Of a stretch of 64,000 nt of DNA, positions 22,014 through 31,715 are shown one piece after another. The number at the start of each line of letters is the position of its first letter. The stretch's first letter is position 1. The DNA lies in assembly GCF_000308635.1 (NCBI RefSeq), contig NZ_BAGD01000032.1:1-64000 (forward strand). Direction: 5' to 3'. The position numbers and the translations under genes were made by a program. The stretch comes from Nocardia otitidiscaviarum NBRC 14405 (GTDB taxonomy: Bacteria > Actinomycetota > Actinomycetes > Mycobacteriales > Mycobacteriaceae). A model generated the notes under the pieces. That model ran no database searches. It had not been told where the DNA came from and saw only the letters and a program-made list of their open reading frames with translations.

Positions 22014-22406
22014 ATGCGTATCAAGACCGCTGTCGCGTCGCTGGGGATCGCGCTGGCGGGTGCGGCCGCCATGGCCACGGTGGGGGCCGCGTCGGCCGCC
22101 GCCGTCAACCCGGTCATCGAACCGGCCCAGGGTGTCTACTTCGGCTTGGAGTTCGATCCGGCTGAGACCGCCGCCCTGGGCAACAGCGCGATCCCGGGAC
22201 TGCTGACCCAGTTCCTGCCGGTCGAGCGGACCGGCTTCGTCCTCGACGACGACTCGGTGCTGCCCGTCGTGGACGGCCTCCTCTATGCCACGCCCGGTGC
22301 GGTGGTGAACGAGGCGGCCGCGCGGCAGGGGCAGGTCGGCATCGCGCTGGTGGACCCGGCCGTCGCCGGGGGTTACCAGTTCCTGATCGTGCAGGATCTG
22401 CCCTGA
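22014..22406 (+). CDS. Small secreted protein of unknown function
   Basis: 130 residues with a clear signal peptide (MRIKTAVASLGIALAGAAAM, cleavage near ASAAAV). The mature part of about 100 residues is acidic and cysteine-free. No domain is recognised. It is divergent from the DUF4442 gene and lies upstream of the S10 promoter. Confidence 0.7.
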   Translation: MRIKTAVASLGIALAGAAAMATVGAASAAAVNPVIEPAQGVYFGLEFDPAETAALGNSAIPGLLTQFLPVERTGFVLDDDSVLPVVDGLLYATPGAVVNEAAARQGQVGIALVDPAVAGGYQFLIVQDLP

Positions 22407-22460
22407 TACGGGTAGCGGTGTGACCAGCGTCATCGGCCGCTGATCGGGGAGGGGGGCGAT

Positions 22461-22490
22461 TTGAGATCGCCCCTCGCCTCGAGGCATACT
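22461..22490 (+). promoter_or_regulatory. Promoter of the S10 ribosomal-protein operon
   Basis: TTGAGA (22461-22466), 18 bp, CATACT (22485-22490), followed at once by GTTCGGGTTGC. The downstream element resembles CGGTTGC found after the -10 boxes of the rplN and rpsH promoters. Confidence 0.6.
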
Positions 22491-22838
22491 GTTCGGGTTG
22501 CCCGCACCGGGCTGCGTCTGTTCTGTGGAAAGACGCTGGTGGTAGCGGGTGAGCAAGACCCAATTTTGTACCCGGCCGAGTGCGGCGCGGGTGCGTCCGG
22601 AACGAGGTTCCGAGGCCCATAAGGATTTCATCCGGGGCCGAGGAATGAGCGGCTGAGCGACACGCCCGACCGCGTGGACCGGAAGAACCATGACAGATGA
22701 ACAGCGGTGACGGAGCGGGGTGCGCCCCGGTCGAGTTGGTAGCTGATGCGTCTTCGTGTGTTCGGGCTGTGCAAATGAGGGTGGTTCGGGAGCGAAAGCT
22801 CCAGTGCCACAACGTAAGCGGAGAAAAGGACACTCAGC
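22491..22838 (+). other. Long 5' leader of the S10 operon
   Basis: About 340 bases lie between the predicted transcription start and rpsJ. No convincing coding frame is present. It contains several GC-rich self-complementary segments, so an autoregulatory or attenuating RNA structure is possible; I cannot fold it here. Confidence 0.4.
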
Positions 22839-23144
22839 GTGGCGGGACAGAAGATCCGCATCAGGCTCAAGGCCTACGACCATGAGGCGATCGACGCGTC
22901 TGCGCGCAAGATCGTCGAGACGGTGACCCGCACCGGCGCCCGTGTCGTCGGCCCGGTGCCGTTGCCGACCGAAAAGAACGTGTACTGCGTCATCCGTTCG
23001 CCGCACAAGTACAAGGACTCGCGCGAACACTTCGAGATGCGCACGCACAAGCGGCTGATCGACATCCTCGACCCGACGCCGAAGACGGTTGACGCTCTCA
23101 TGCGCATCGACCTCCCGGCCAGCGTCGACGTCAACATTCAGTGA
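22839..23144 (+). CDS. rpsJ: 30S ribosomal protein uS10
   Basis: 101 residues beginning [20 protein letters not shown], the near-invariant uS10 N-terminus. It binds 16S rRNA in the small-subunit head and joins the NusA/NusB antitermination complex. GTG start with AAGGAC upstream. First gene of the S10 operon. Confidence 0.98.
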   Translation: MAGQKIRIRLKAYDHEAIDASARKIVETVTRTGARVVGPVPLPTEKNVYCVIRSPHKYKDSREHFEMRTHKRLIDILDPTPKTVDALMRIDLPASVDVNIQ

Positions 23145-23158
23145 CGGGGACTGCAGAT

Positions 23159-23824
23159 ATGACTGACAACAAGAGCCGCCCGGCAGCGGGCATCCTGGGC
23201 ACCAAGCTCGGCATGACCCAGGTCTTCGACGAGAAGAACCGCGTCGTTCCGGTGACCGTCATCAAGGCTGGTCCCAACGTCGTGACCCAGATTCGTACCC
23301 AGGAGCGCGACGGCTACTCCGCCGTCCAGGTCGCCTTCGGCGCCATCGACCCGCGCAAGGTGAACAAGCCGGTCTCCGGCCAGTTCGCCAAGGCCGGCGT
23401 CACCCCGCGCCGTCACATCGCGGAGATCCGCGTCGCCGACGCCTCCACTTTCGAGGTCGGCCAGGAGATCAGCGCCGACGTGTTCGAAGAGGGCAGCTAC
23501 GTCGACGTGACCGGCACCTCCAAGGGCAAGGGTTACGCGGGCACCATGAAGCGCCACGGCTTCCGCGGCCAGGGTGCCTCGCACGGTGCGCAGGCCGTGC
23601 ACCGTCGTCCGGGTTCGATCGGTGGTTGCTCCACCCCCGGCCGTGTCTTCAAGGGCATGCGCATGGCGGGTCGCATGGGTAACGACCGCGTCACCACGCA
23701 GAACCTCTCGGTCCACAAGGTGGACGCCGAGAACGGCCTGCTGCTGATCAAGGGCGCGATCCCGGGCCGCAAGGGCGGCGTCGTGATCGTCAAGAGTGCA
23801 GTGAAGGGTGGTGCCCGGGCGTGA
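23159..23824 (+). CDS. rplC: 50S ribosomal protein uL3
   Basis: About 221 residues. [13 protein letters not shown] near the N-terminus and the central [20 protein letters not shown] loop, which reaches the peptidyl-transferase centre, are diagnostic. Start at ATG 23159; an upstream GTG at 23141 is in frame but lies in the rpsJ stop region. It overlaps rplD by 4 bases. Confidence 0.98.
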   Translation: MTDNKSRPAAGILGTKLGMTQVFDEKNRVVPVTVIKAGPNVVTQIRTQERDGYSAVQVAFGAIDPRKVNKPVSGQFAKAGVTPRRHIAEIRVADASTFEVGQEISADVFEEGSYVDVTGTSKGKGYAGTMKRHGFRGQGASHGAQAVHRRPGSIGGCSTPGRVFKGMRMAGRMGNDRVTTQNLSVHKVDAENGLLLIKGAIPGRKGGVVIVKSAVKGGARA

Positions 23825-24501
23825 GCGCTGTGAGCACTGAGAAGAAAGCCAACCTGTCGCTGCCGGTCAAGGCACCGGGCGGCAAGACCGACGGCACCGT
23901 CGAACTCCCCGCGGAGATCTTCGACGTGACCGCCAATATCGCGCTGATGCACCAGGTCGTCGTGGCTCAGCAGGCCGCGGCCCGCCAGGGCACGCACGCC
24001 ACCAAGACCCGGGGCCAGGTCTCCGGCGGTGGCAAGAAGCCGTACCGCCAGAAGGGCACCGGCCGCGCCCGCCAGGGTTCGACCCGTGCGCCGCAGTTCG
24101 CCGGCGGTGGCACCGTCCACGGCCCGCAGCCGCGCGACTACAGCCAGCGCCTGCCCAAGAAGATGAAGGCCGCCGCGCTGCGTGGCGCCCTCTCGGACCG
24201 GGCCCGCAACGAGCGCATCCACGTGATCACCGAGCTGGTGGCGGGTCAGACCCCGTCCACCAAGACCGCGAAGTCCTTCCTCGCCGAGCTGTCGGAGCGG
24301 AAGAACATCCTGGTCGTGGTCGGCCGTGAAGATGTCACCGCGTGGAAGAGCGTGGCGAACCTGCAGGGTGTGCACCCGATCGCTCCCGACCAGCTGAACA
24401 CCTACGACGTCCTCAAGAGCGACGACGTGGTCTTCTCGGTCGAGGCGCTCAACGCCTTCGTGCACGGCCCCGCCGAAGCTGCACAGGAGGAGAGCAAGTG
24501 A
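23821..24501 (+). CDS. rplD: 50S ribosomal protein uL4
   Basis: 226 residues with the uL4 loop [20 protein letters not shown], which lines the peptide exit tunnel. GTG start overlaps the rplC stop. In E. coli uL4 represses its own operon; the long leader here leaves that question open. Confidence 0.97.
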   Translation: MSAVSTEKKANLSLPVKAPGGKTDGTVELPAEIFDVTANIALMHQVVVAQQAAARQGTHATKTRGQVSGGGKKPYRQKGTGRARQGSTRAPQFAGGGTVHGPQPRDYSQRLPKKMKAAALRGALSDRARNERIHVITELVAGQTPSTKTAKSFLAELSERKNILVVVGREDVTAWKSVANLQGVHPIAPDQLNTYDVLKSDDVVFSVEALNAFVHGPAEAAQEESK

Positions 24502-24803
24502 CCACCATCGCCGATCCCCGCGACATCCTGCTCGCGCCGGTGATCTCCGAGAAGTCCTACGGGCTGATCGAAGAAGGCACCTACACCTTCCTGGTGCACC
24601 CGGACTCGAACAAGACGCAGATCAAGATCGCCGTTGAGAAGGTCTTCGGTGTGAAGGTGACCAGCGTCAACACCGCCAACCGTCAGGGCAAGCGCAAGCG
24701 GACCCGCTTCGGTTACGGCAAGCGCAAGAGCACCAAGCGCGCGCTCGTGACCATCTCGGCCGACAGCAAGCCCATCGAGATCTTCGGAGGCCCGGTCGCG
24801 TAA
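24498..24803 (+). CDS. rplW: 50S ribosomal protein uL23
   Basis: 101 residues beginning [20 protein letters not shown]. It sits at the tunnel exit and docks trigger factor and SRP. The GTG start at 24498 overlaps the rplD stop and follows the strong AGGAGGAGAG site. Confidence 0.97.
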   Translation: MTTIADPRDILLAPVISEKSYGLIEEGTYTFLVHPDSNKTQIKIAVEKVFGVKVTSVNTANRQGKRKRTRFGYGKRKSTKRALVTISADSKPIEIFGGPVA

Positions 24804-24836
24804 GCGGCTGGAGCTCCAGAAAGCAGAGAAGAACTC

Positions 24837-25667
<831 letters not shown>

Positions 25668-25681
25668 GGAGGAGGTTAAAG

Positions 25682-25963
25682 ATGCCACGCAGCCTCAAGA
25701 AGGGCCCGTTCGTCGACGAACACCTCCTCAAGAAGGTGGACGTCCAGAACGAGAAGGGCTCGAAGCAGGTCATCAAGACCTGGTCGCGTCGTTCCACCAT
25801 CATCCCCGATTTCATCGGCCACACGTTCTCGGTCCACGACGGCCGCAAGCACGTGCCGGTGTTCGTGTCGGAGAACATGGTTGGACACAAGCTCGGTGAA
25901 TTCGCGCCGACCCGCACGTTCAAGAGCCACGTCAAGGAAGATCGGAAGAGCAAGCGGCGATGA
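25682..25963 (+). CDS. rpsS: 30S ribosomal protein uS19
   Basis: 93 residues, [19 protein letters not shown] at the N-terminus and [13 protein letters not shown] in the middle. Very strong AGGAGGAGG site just upstream. Its stop overlaps rplV. Confidence 0.98.
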   Translation: MPRSLKKGPFVDEHLLKKVDVQNEKGSKQVIKTWSRRSTIIPDFIGHTFSVHDGRKHVPVFVSENMVGHKLGEFAPTRTFKSHVKEDRKSKRR

Positions 25964-26361
25964 GCACTGAAACTCAGAACCCGACCGCGCGCGCGACCGC
26001 CAAGCATGTCCGCGTGACCCCGATGAAGGCGCGCCGCGTCGTGGACATGGTCCGCGGCCAGCGGGTCGAGGACGCGCTGAACATCCTGCGGTTCGCTCCG
26101 CAGGCCGCCAGCGAGCCGGTCGCCAAGGTCGTGGCCTCCGCCGCGGCCAACGCCGAGAACAACCTCGGCCTGAACCCGGCGACCCTGGTCATCTCGACGG
26201 CCTACGTCGACGAGGGCGTGACCATGAAGCGCTTCCAGCCGCGTGCCCAGGGCCGCGCGTTCCGGATCCGCAAGCGCACCAGCCACATCACCATCGAGGT
26301 CGAGAGCGTGCCCACTGCCGGCGCTGCAGCTCGTAGCCGCCGGAAGGGAGGGGCAAAGTAA
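25960..26361 (+). CDS. rplV: 50S ribosomal protein uL22
   Basis: 133 residues. The core [19 protein letters not shown] and the C-terminal hook region [20 protein letters not shown] line the exit tunnel. ATG overlaps the rpsS stop. Confidence 0.97.
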   Translation: MSTETQNPTARATAKHVRVTPMKARRVVDMVRGQRVEDALNILRFAPQAASEPVAKVVASAAANAENNLGLNPATLVISTAYVDEGVTMKRFQPRAQGRAFRIRKRTSHITIEVESVPTAGAAARSRRKGGAK

Positions 26362-27168
<807 letters not shown>

Positions 27169-27171
27169 CCT

Positions 27172-27588
27172 ATGTTGATGCCTCGCAAGGTCAAGCACCG
27201 TAAGCAGCATCACCCCAAGCGCTCTGGCATGGCCAAGGGCGGCACCTCGGTGGCGTTCGGCGAGTACGGCATCCAGGCTCTGGAGCCTGCCTACGTCACC
27301 AACCGGCAGATCGAGTCGGCGCGTATCGCGATGACCCGCCACATCCGTCGTGGCGGCAAGATCTGGATCAACATCTACCCGGACCGGCCGCTCACCAAGA
27401 AGCCCGCCGAAACCCGCATGGGTTCCGGTAAGGGTTCGCCCGAGTGGTGGGTCGCGAACGTGAAGCCCGGTCGGGTCATGTTCGAAATGTCTTACCCGAA
27501 CGAGGAGACCGCTCGTGAGGCCCTGCGCCGCGCGATGCACAAGCTCCCGATGAAGTGCCGGATCGTGACCAGGGAGGAGCAGTTCTGA
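27172..27588 (+). CDS. rplP: 50S ribosomal protein uL16
   Basis: 138 residues; [20 protein letters not shown]. Start at ATG 27172 or 27178. [20 protein letters not shown] is diagnostic. It lies at the A-site side of the peptidyl-transferase centre. Confidence 0.97.
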   Translation: MLMPRKVKHRKQHHPKRSGMAKGGTSVAFGEYGIQALEPAYVTNRQIESARIAMTRHIRRGGKIWINIYPDRPLTKKPAETRMGSGKGSPEWWVANVKPGRVMFEMSYPNEETAREALRRAMHKLPMKCRIVTREEQF

Positions 27589-27827
27589 TGGCTACCGGAA
27601 CTCCGGCTGCAGAGCTGCGCGAGCTCACCGAAGACGAGCTCGTCGCCAAGCTGCGCGAATCCAAGGAAGAGCTGTTCAACCTGCGCTTCCAGATGGCGAC
27701 CGGCCAGTTGCAGAACAACCGGCGCCTGCGTGTGGTCAAGCATGAGATCGCGCGCATCTACACGGTCATGCGGGAGCGCGAGCTCGGCCTGGCCACCGGT
27801 CCTGAAGGCAAGGGAGACGCCGCATGA
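27588..27827 (+). CDS. rpmC: 50S ribosomal protein uL29
   Basis: 79 residues, two helices with [20 protein letters not shown] and [18 protein letters not shown] overlaps the rplP stop by one base (TGATG), after a GGGAGGAG site. Confidence 0.97.
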   Translation: MATGTPAAELRELTEDELVAKLRESKEELFNLRFQMATGQLQNNRRLRVVKHEIARIYTVMRERELGLATGPEGKGDAA

Positions 27828-28120
27828 GCGACGTAAAGGGCCCGGCCAAGACGCCGGCCAAGCAGGAGGAGCGTGGCTCGCGCAAGGTGCGCATCGGCTA
27901 CGTCGTCTCCGACAAGATGAGCAAGACCATCGTGGTCGAGCTGGAGGATCGCGTGAAGCACAAGCTTTACGGCAAGATCATCCGCACCACCTCGAAGGTC
28001 AAGGCCCACGACGAGAACGAGATCGCCGGTATCGGCGACCGCGTGCAGCTGATGGAGACCCGTCCGCTGTCGGCCACCAAGCGGTGGCGTCTGGTCGAGG
28101 TCCTGGAGAAGGCCAAGTAA
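27824..28120 (+). CDS. rpsQ: 30S ribosomal protein uS17
   Basis: 98 residues with [20 protein letters not shown], the uS17 OB-fold start. Last gene of the S10 operon; rplN, normally next, is 25.6 kb downstream. Confidence 0.97.
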   Translation: MSDVKGPAKTPAKQEERGSRKVRIGYVVSDKMSKTIVVELEDRVKHKLYGKIIRTTSKVKAHDENEIAGIGDRVQLMETRPLSATKRWRLVEVLEKAK

Positions 28121-28149
28121 GCCTGCTCCGCGACTGAGCCGTCGAGCTT

Positions 28150-28187
28150 CGAAGGCCCGCTTCCCGTTTCGGGGAAGCGGGCCTTCG
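28150..28187 (+). terminator. Terminator of the S10 operon
   Basis: Perfect 16-bp stem, CGAAGGCCCGCTTCCC (28150-28165) and its complement (28172-28187), with a 6-base loop. It has no long T-tract, as usual in actinobacteria. Confidence 0.88.
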
Positions 28188-28245
28188 GGTATTCCGGCAC
28201 AGGGTCGTTCGTGTCGCGCAGATCTCTCACACACCGGCCGTGGTA

Positions 28246-28275
28246 TTGGCGCGAGCGGCGCTGGACCGCTATCTT
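28246..28275 (+). promoter_or_regulatory. Candidate promoter of the zinc-ribbon protein gene
   Basis: TTGGCG (28246-28251), 18 bp, TATCTT (28270-28275). The transcript would have only a few bases before the ATG at 28286. Confidence 0.45.
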
Positions 28276-28285
28276 CTTTGGTGCT

Positions 28286-28864
28286 ATGAGTGCGGTGACT
28301 ACGGCTTCGGGTGCTTGGCGGGCGAGTGATGGAGAGGCGGTGTCGTTCCGCGACGCCTCGGTGGCGTGGGCATTGGCCGCGCACGAGGTGTTGGTCGAAA
28401 CCGCCTCGGAATACGGACATTTCGTCACGGTGAACGAATTGGCCGAGCGGGTGCAGGAGATGTCCGGTGTGCACACCAGCGCGCCGACCCGCACCTGGAT
28501 GGACGCCATCCTGCGCAAGGTGACCCGCCGCTGCCACGCCGCGGGTGAACCGCCGTTGGCGGCGTTGTGCGTGCGCCAGAACCACAAGGTCGGCGACCAT
28601 TACAAGTACATCCTCGAGGTGGCCGGGCTGCCCATCCCCACCGACCTCGAACTGCACGCCGCCTACGCGCGCTGGCAGTGCTATGCCGCGCACGGCGAGG
28701 TGCCCGCCGACGGCGGCATCCCGCCGCTCACCCCGAAGGTGGCCGCCAGCCGCAACGCCTCCGTCCGCAAGGCCGAGCACAAGCCCGCCGAGGAAGCCCG
28801 CGTCGCGGTCTGCGATTCCTGCTTCACCCAGCTCCCGGCCAGCGGCGTCTGCTTCTACTGCTGA
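28286..28864 (+). CDS. Conserved protein with C-terminal zinc ribbon, function unknown
   Basis: About 192 residues. The N-terminal two thirds is helical and may hold a winged-helix-like region (YGHFVTVNELAERVQEMSGV). A central segment reads WQCYAAHGEVPADGGIPPL, and the C-terminus ends in CDSCFTQLPASGVCFYC, two CxxC pairs suitable for one zinc ion. That combination suggests nucleic-acid or protein binding. ATG 28286 is chosen for the promoter 10 bases upstream. It directly follows the S10 terminator. Confidence 0.7.
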   Translation: MSAVTTASGAWRASDGEAVSFRDASVAWALAAHEVLVETASEYGHFVTVNELAERVQEMSGVHTSAPTRTWMDAILRKVTRRCHAAGEPPLAALCVRQNHKVGDHYKYILEVAGLPIPTDLELHAAYARWQCYAAHGEVPADGGIPPLTPKVAASRNASVRKAEHKPAEEARVAVCDSCFTQLPASGVCFYC

Positions 28865-28876
28865 CAGTTCCGCGCG

Positions 28877-29458
28877 CTACCTTGCCCGCACCGCGATTCC
28901 CGGGTAGTCGACGATGAGCCCGGCCGCGTCGTACTCCAGCGTGGCTCGGAAGTCGAATTCCGGTGACTCGTAATCGAATCGGTGCCCCGGCCCGTCGCCC
29001 GGCAAGCGGCGGTAGCGCTGCTCCAGCCGGGTGACCGTCGGTACCGCCACGTGCACGTAAGCGGCCGGAGCGGCGGTGTCCACGTCCTCGGCCAGCGGCA
29101 GCCGGTGCACGGGAAAGGTATTGGTGCAGGCCGACGCCTCCAGATCGATGTCGACGCAACCGTCCAGCGCGGGTGCCGGTTCGCCGTCGACGGTCCAGCG
29201 CCCCGCCCCGTCCGCCGCCAATCGAACGGTCCGCCAACCCTTCTCGTCACGCACGGACACTCGCGCGGCGCGGGTGCGCCAGTGTCCGTCGAGTTCGATC
29301 GAATAGTCCACCGACCAGCCTCGCCCCATCTCGACGGCGGTGGTGTGACCATCGATCAGGACACCGGAATCAGTGATGCGCGGGAAGACGACCTCGAATC
29401 CCTCGCGCGCGCCGCGATGCCGCCAGGCAGCCATCCGAGGCGGGTGGTCGAATCTCAT
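28877..29458 (-). CDS. Putative glycolipid-binding family protein
   Basis: About 193 residues. It starts RFDHPPRMAAWRHRGAREGF and contains VDYSIELDGHWRTRAARVSV, VDIDLEASACTNTFPVHRLP and YVHVAVPTVTRLEQRYR, the pattern of the glycolipid-binding family (PF06475, from memory) whose fold is a beta barrel. No signal peptide. The start at ATG 29458 is the only one giving a family-length protein; longer frames add a low-complexity Pro/Arg stretch. Confidence 0.78.
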   Translation of the reverse strand: MRFDHPPRMAAWRHRGAREGFEVVFPRITDSGVLIDGHTTAVEMGRGWSVDYSIELDGHWRTRAARVSVRDEKGWRTVRLAADGAGRWTVDGEPAPALDGCVDIDLEASACTNTFPVHRLPLAEDVDTAAPAAYVHVAVPTVTRLEQRYRRLPGDGPGHRFDYESPEFDFRATLEYDAAGLIVDYPGIAVRAR

Positions 29459-29819
29459 CCCACCACTGTGCCACCGCGACGGCGCGGTGATCTCCGCTCG
29501 CCCGAACGAGGCGCGCCGGTCCCCTTGTGCACGGTGCGAGCCCGCCGCCGTGCCACAGGAGTTTCCTCCTCGCCCGCGGTGTGACCGGTGCCGAATGCGT
29601 GCTGGAGGGCGGGGTGCAGGCGGCCTGGCTCGCGCCGCCCCAGCCTCGGCGCAGGTGAGTCGATGCGGCATCCGGTTTCGGCACGTCTGTCGTTCCGGTG
29701 CGCGGACCGGGGGTGGCCGCCGGTGATCCGTCCGCCCGGAGCTGCCTCTGCCGGCGGTGGTTCGGTACTGCGTTGCCGTTCGGCGGTGGTGTCTTCCCGC
29801 CGTCCTCGCCGCTGGGCAC
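29459..29819. other. Intergenic region with no supported gene
   Basis: 361 bases. Open frames here are Pro/Arg-rich shadows typical of GC-rich DNA. It separates two leftward genes and presumably carries the promoter of the glycolipid-binding gene. Confidence 0.4.
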
Positions 29820-30284
29820 TCAGGCCGGGTCGACGGTGAAGGTGGCCTGTCCGGGGTGGTGCAGCAGAGGCGTGGTGGAGACGGTCGCCTCGACGCGGCC
29901 GGGGCCGGTCGGCAGGAGAACGCCTGTGGCCGGGCCGGTTTCGCCGAAGGGGCCACCCACGACCACGGTCGCCGTGGACCCGGACGCGCCCGTGTCGAGG
30001 TTGCGCCAGGTGACGGTGGCGGTGACTGAGCAGCCGGACTGGTGGGAGCCCGGAGTGGCGCTCCAGAAGGTGCCGCGCAGGTAGACGGCGGCCTCGCCGG
30101 GGGCGCTGTAGTCGCTGGGGCCGGGGATGGCGGTGCCGCTGACCTCGCCCGCGCAGGTCCAGCCGGTCGCGAGGGTGTAGGTGGGGGAGAAGGTAGTGGC
30201 CGCCGAGGCGGTGCCGGTGGTGGCGACCAGGGCGGCGGTGACGGCGATGCCGAGTACAGCGGTGCGACCGAGAGTGGCGATCAT
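29820..30284 (-). CDS. Small secreted protein A of a paralogous pair
   Basis: 154 residues with a signal peptide (VLGIAVTAALVATTGTASAA). The mature part has WTCAGEVSG, AAVYLRGTFW, SGCSVTATVTWRNLDTG and LLPTGPGRVEATVST, all shared with the gene at 30455-30886. One pair of cysteines could form a disulfide. It looks like a small beta-sandwich, exported and of unknown role. Start at ATG 30284 with AGGCAGG upstream. Confidence 0.72.
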   Translation of the reverse strand: MIATLGRTAVLGIAVTAALVATTGTASAATTFSPTYTLATGWTCAGEVSGTAIPGPSDYSAPGEAAVYLRGTFWSATPGSHQSGCSVTATVTWRNLDTGASGSTATVVVGGPFGETGPATGVLLPTGPGRVEATVSTTPLLHHPGQATFTVDPA

Positions 30285-30454
30285 AGGAGCCTGCCTTTCA
30301 CGCTGACGAGTGTGGTCGTGCCGTCGTCGACAAGTGCTCCGCGCATCGCTTCGGGTGCTTCGAGCGTGCCGACGATGGGGGCGGCGGTGTACGAGCCCGC
30401 TCCGCGAGAGTTCGCAGGGTATGTCGAACCCCGCGGTATGGGTGTTACCGCAGC

Positions 30455-30886
30455 TCAGCCGACGGTGAAGCTGACCATGCTCGGCAGGTGCGGCAGCGGC
30501 ACGGTGGAGATCCACGCCTCGACGCGCCCCGGACCGGTGGGCAGCACCGCGCCCGCGATCGGTCCGGGCCGCCCGCCGGGACTCCCGGTGACATCGGCCC
30601 CGGCGGTGCCCGAGGTGCCGCTGTCGAGATTGCGCCACGCGATGGTGGTGGTGGCCACGCAGGCGGGCTGGGGCACCGGTGTCATGAAGGTGCCGCGCAG
30701 ATAGATGGCGGCCACCCCATGACCCGGCAGCGCCACCGCACTGATCTCGCCCGCGCAGGTACCGGCGGACGCGAGCGTCACGACGGCGGGAAAAGGTACT
30801 GCCGCAGCGGCTTTCGCAGTGGAACCGAGCAGGGCCGCTCCGAGGGCGAGTCCGAGCGCGGCCGTGGCGGCGACGATCCTGAACAT
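30455..30886 (-). CDS. Small secreted protein B of a paralogous pair
   Basis: 143 residues with a signal peptide (AALGLALGAALLGSTAKAAA). Its mature part, GTCAGEISA, AAIYLRGTFM, PACVATTTIAWRNLDSG, VLPTGPGRVEAWIST, clearly matches protein A, so the two arose by tandem duplication. Function unknown. AAAGG precedes the ATG. Confidence 0.72.
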   Translation of the reverse strand: MFRIVAATAALGLALGAALLGSTAKAAAAVPFPAVVTLASAGTCAGEISAVALPGHGVAAIYLRGTFMTPVPQPACVATTTIAWRNLDSGTSGTAGADVTGSPGGRPGPIAGAVLPTGPGRVEAWISTVPLPHLPSMVSFTVG

Positions 30887-31001
30887 GGCTACCTTTCGCT
30901 GACGGTGGTCGAGCGGAGAAACGCGGAGTTTCGGTGATAGCGAGAGAACCGCAGCTTACGTTGGACGGGCCGACGCGCTCGGGGCGGGGCGGAAACGCGA
31001 A

Positions 31002-31029
31002 GGCCCGCCTCCCGACCGGGAGGCGGGCC
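31002..31029. terminator. Hairpin terminator
   Basis: Perfect 12-bp stem GGCCCGCCTCCC (31002-31013)/GGGAGGCGGGCC (31018-31029) with the loop GACC. It lies just after the stop of the leftward PPOX-type gene at 31054. Confidence 0.8.
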
Positions 31030-31053
31030 GACGGCGTACGGGCCCGTAGCCGA

Positions 31054-31488
31054 TCAGCCGAGTTCGCTGAGATCGCCCAGATCGGCGGAGAGCCACTTCT
31101 CGGGGCGCATGAACACGGCCACCTGGTCGCCGTGCGACTCGGCGAACTTCAGATACGGATCCACCTTGTCGGGCGGCAGATAGCGCGCGGCCATCTCCCG
31201 GTGCATCGCGTCGGTCATCGGCTCCACCCGGGTGATCGGCCCCTCCGCCGTGACGTAGCGGACGGTCGGCTCGAGCACCTGCGCCATCAGGCTGAATCGT
31301 CCGGCATCGCGTAGCCGCCGGAGTTTCACGGATTCGACCCCGGTGAGGATCCAGAGCTCACCGCCTGGTTCGTACTGGTACCAGATCGGCACATTGAGTG
31401 GGGCGCGGTCCGGGGCGACGGCCACGGCGAGCGCACCGATGTGGGGTTGGGCGAGGAATTCCTGTCGTTCTTGCAACGTCAGCGCCAT
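31054..31488 (-). CDS. Pyridoxamine 5'-phosphate oxidase-family (FMN/F420-type) protein
   Basis: 144 residues of split-barrel flavin fold. ALTLQERQEFLAQPHIGALA, then RAPLNVPIWYQYEPGGELWI and KLRRLRDAGRFSLMAQ are typical of the small PPOX/FDOR proteins that bind FMN or F420. The substrate is unknown. Start at ATG 31488. Divergent from the MMPL transporter gene across a region rich in palindromes. Confidence 0.85.
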   Translation of the reverse strand: MALTLQERQEFLAQPHIGALAVAVAPDRAPLNVPIWYQYEPGGELWILTGVESVKLRRLRDAGRFSLMAQVLEPTVRYVTAEGPITRVEPMTDAMHREMAARYLPPDKVDPYLKFAESHGDQVAVFMRPEKWLSADLGDLSELG

Positions 31489-31533
31489 GCGTCCACGGTA
31501 CGTGCGCGGCGGCGTCCCGACCACCTCTTGCGT

Positions 31534-31543
31534 TATACGTATA
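31534..31543. promoter_or_regulatory. Perfect 10-bp AT-rich palindrome in divergent promoter
   Basis: TATACGTATA, in an AT-rich patch between the leftward PPOX gene and the rightward MMPL gene. It could be an operator or overlap a -10 region. Confidence 0.35.
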
Positions 31544-31670
31544 CGTCTACTTATAGTGACTGCGGAAGCAGCGCGGAGCTCGCGGCTTCGTCCGGATCGA
31601 AAGAACGAAATACGAAGCGGCACTGCGAAATCGAGGGGTCGGTGCCGTGTCGTACACCTATGCCCATATG

Positions 31671-31693
31671 CGCAATAACTGATGCATATTGCG
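31671..31693. promoter_or_regulatory. Inverted repeat upstream of the MMPL gene
   Basis: CGCAATA (31671-31677) and TATTGCG (31687-31693), perfect 7-bp arms separated by 9 bases, ending 22 bases before the MMPL start codon. Candidate repressor site. Confidence 0.45.
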
Positions 31694-31715
31694 GCCCCGA
31701 AAGGACCAACCAGGC

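Noticed and set aside
29459..29956. N-terminal extension of the glycolipid-binding protein
   Set aside because: The extra residues are Pro/Arg low complexity; the family fold begins at ATG 29458.
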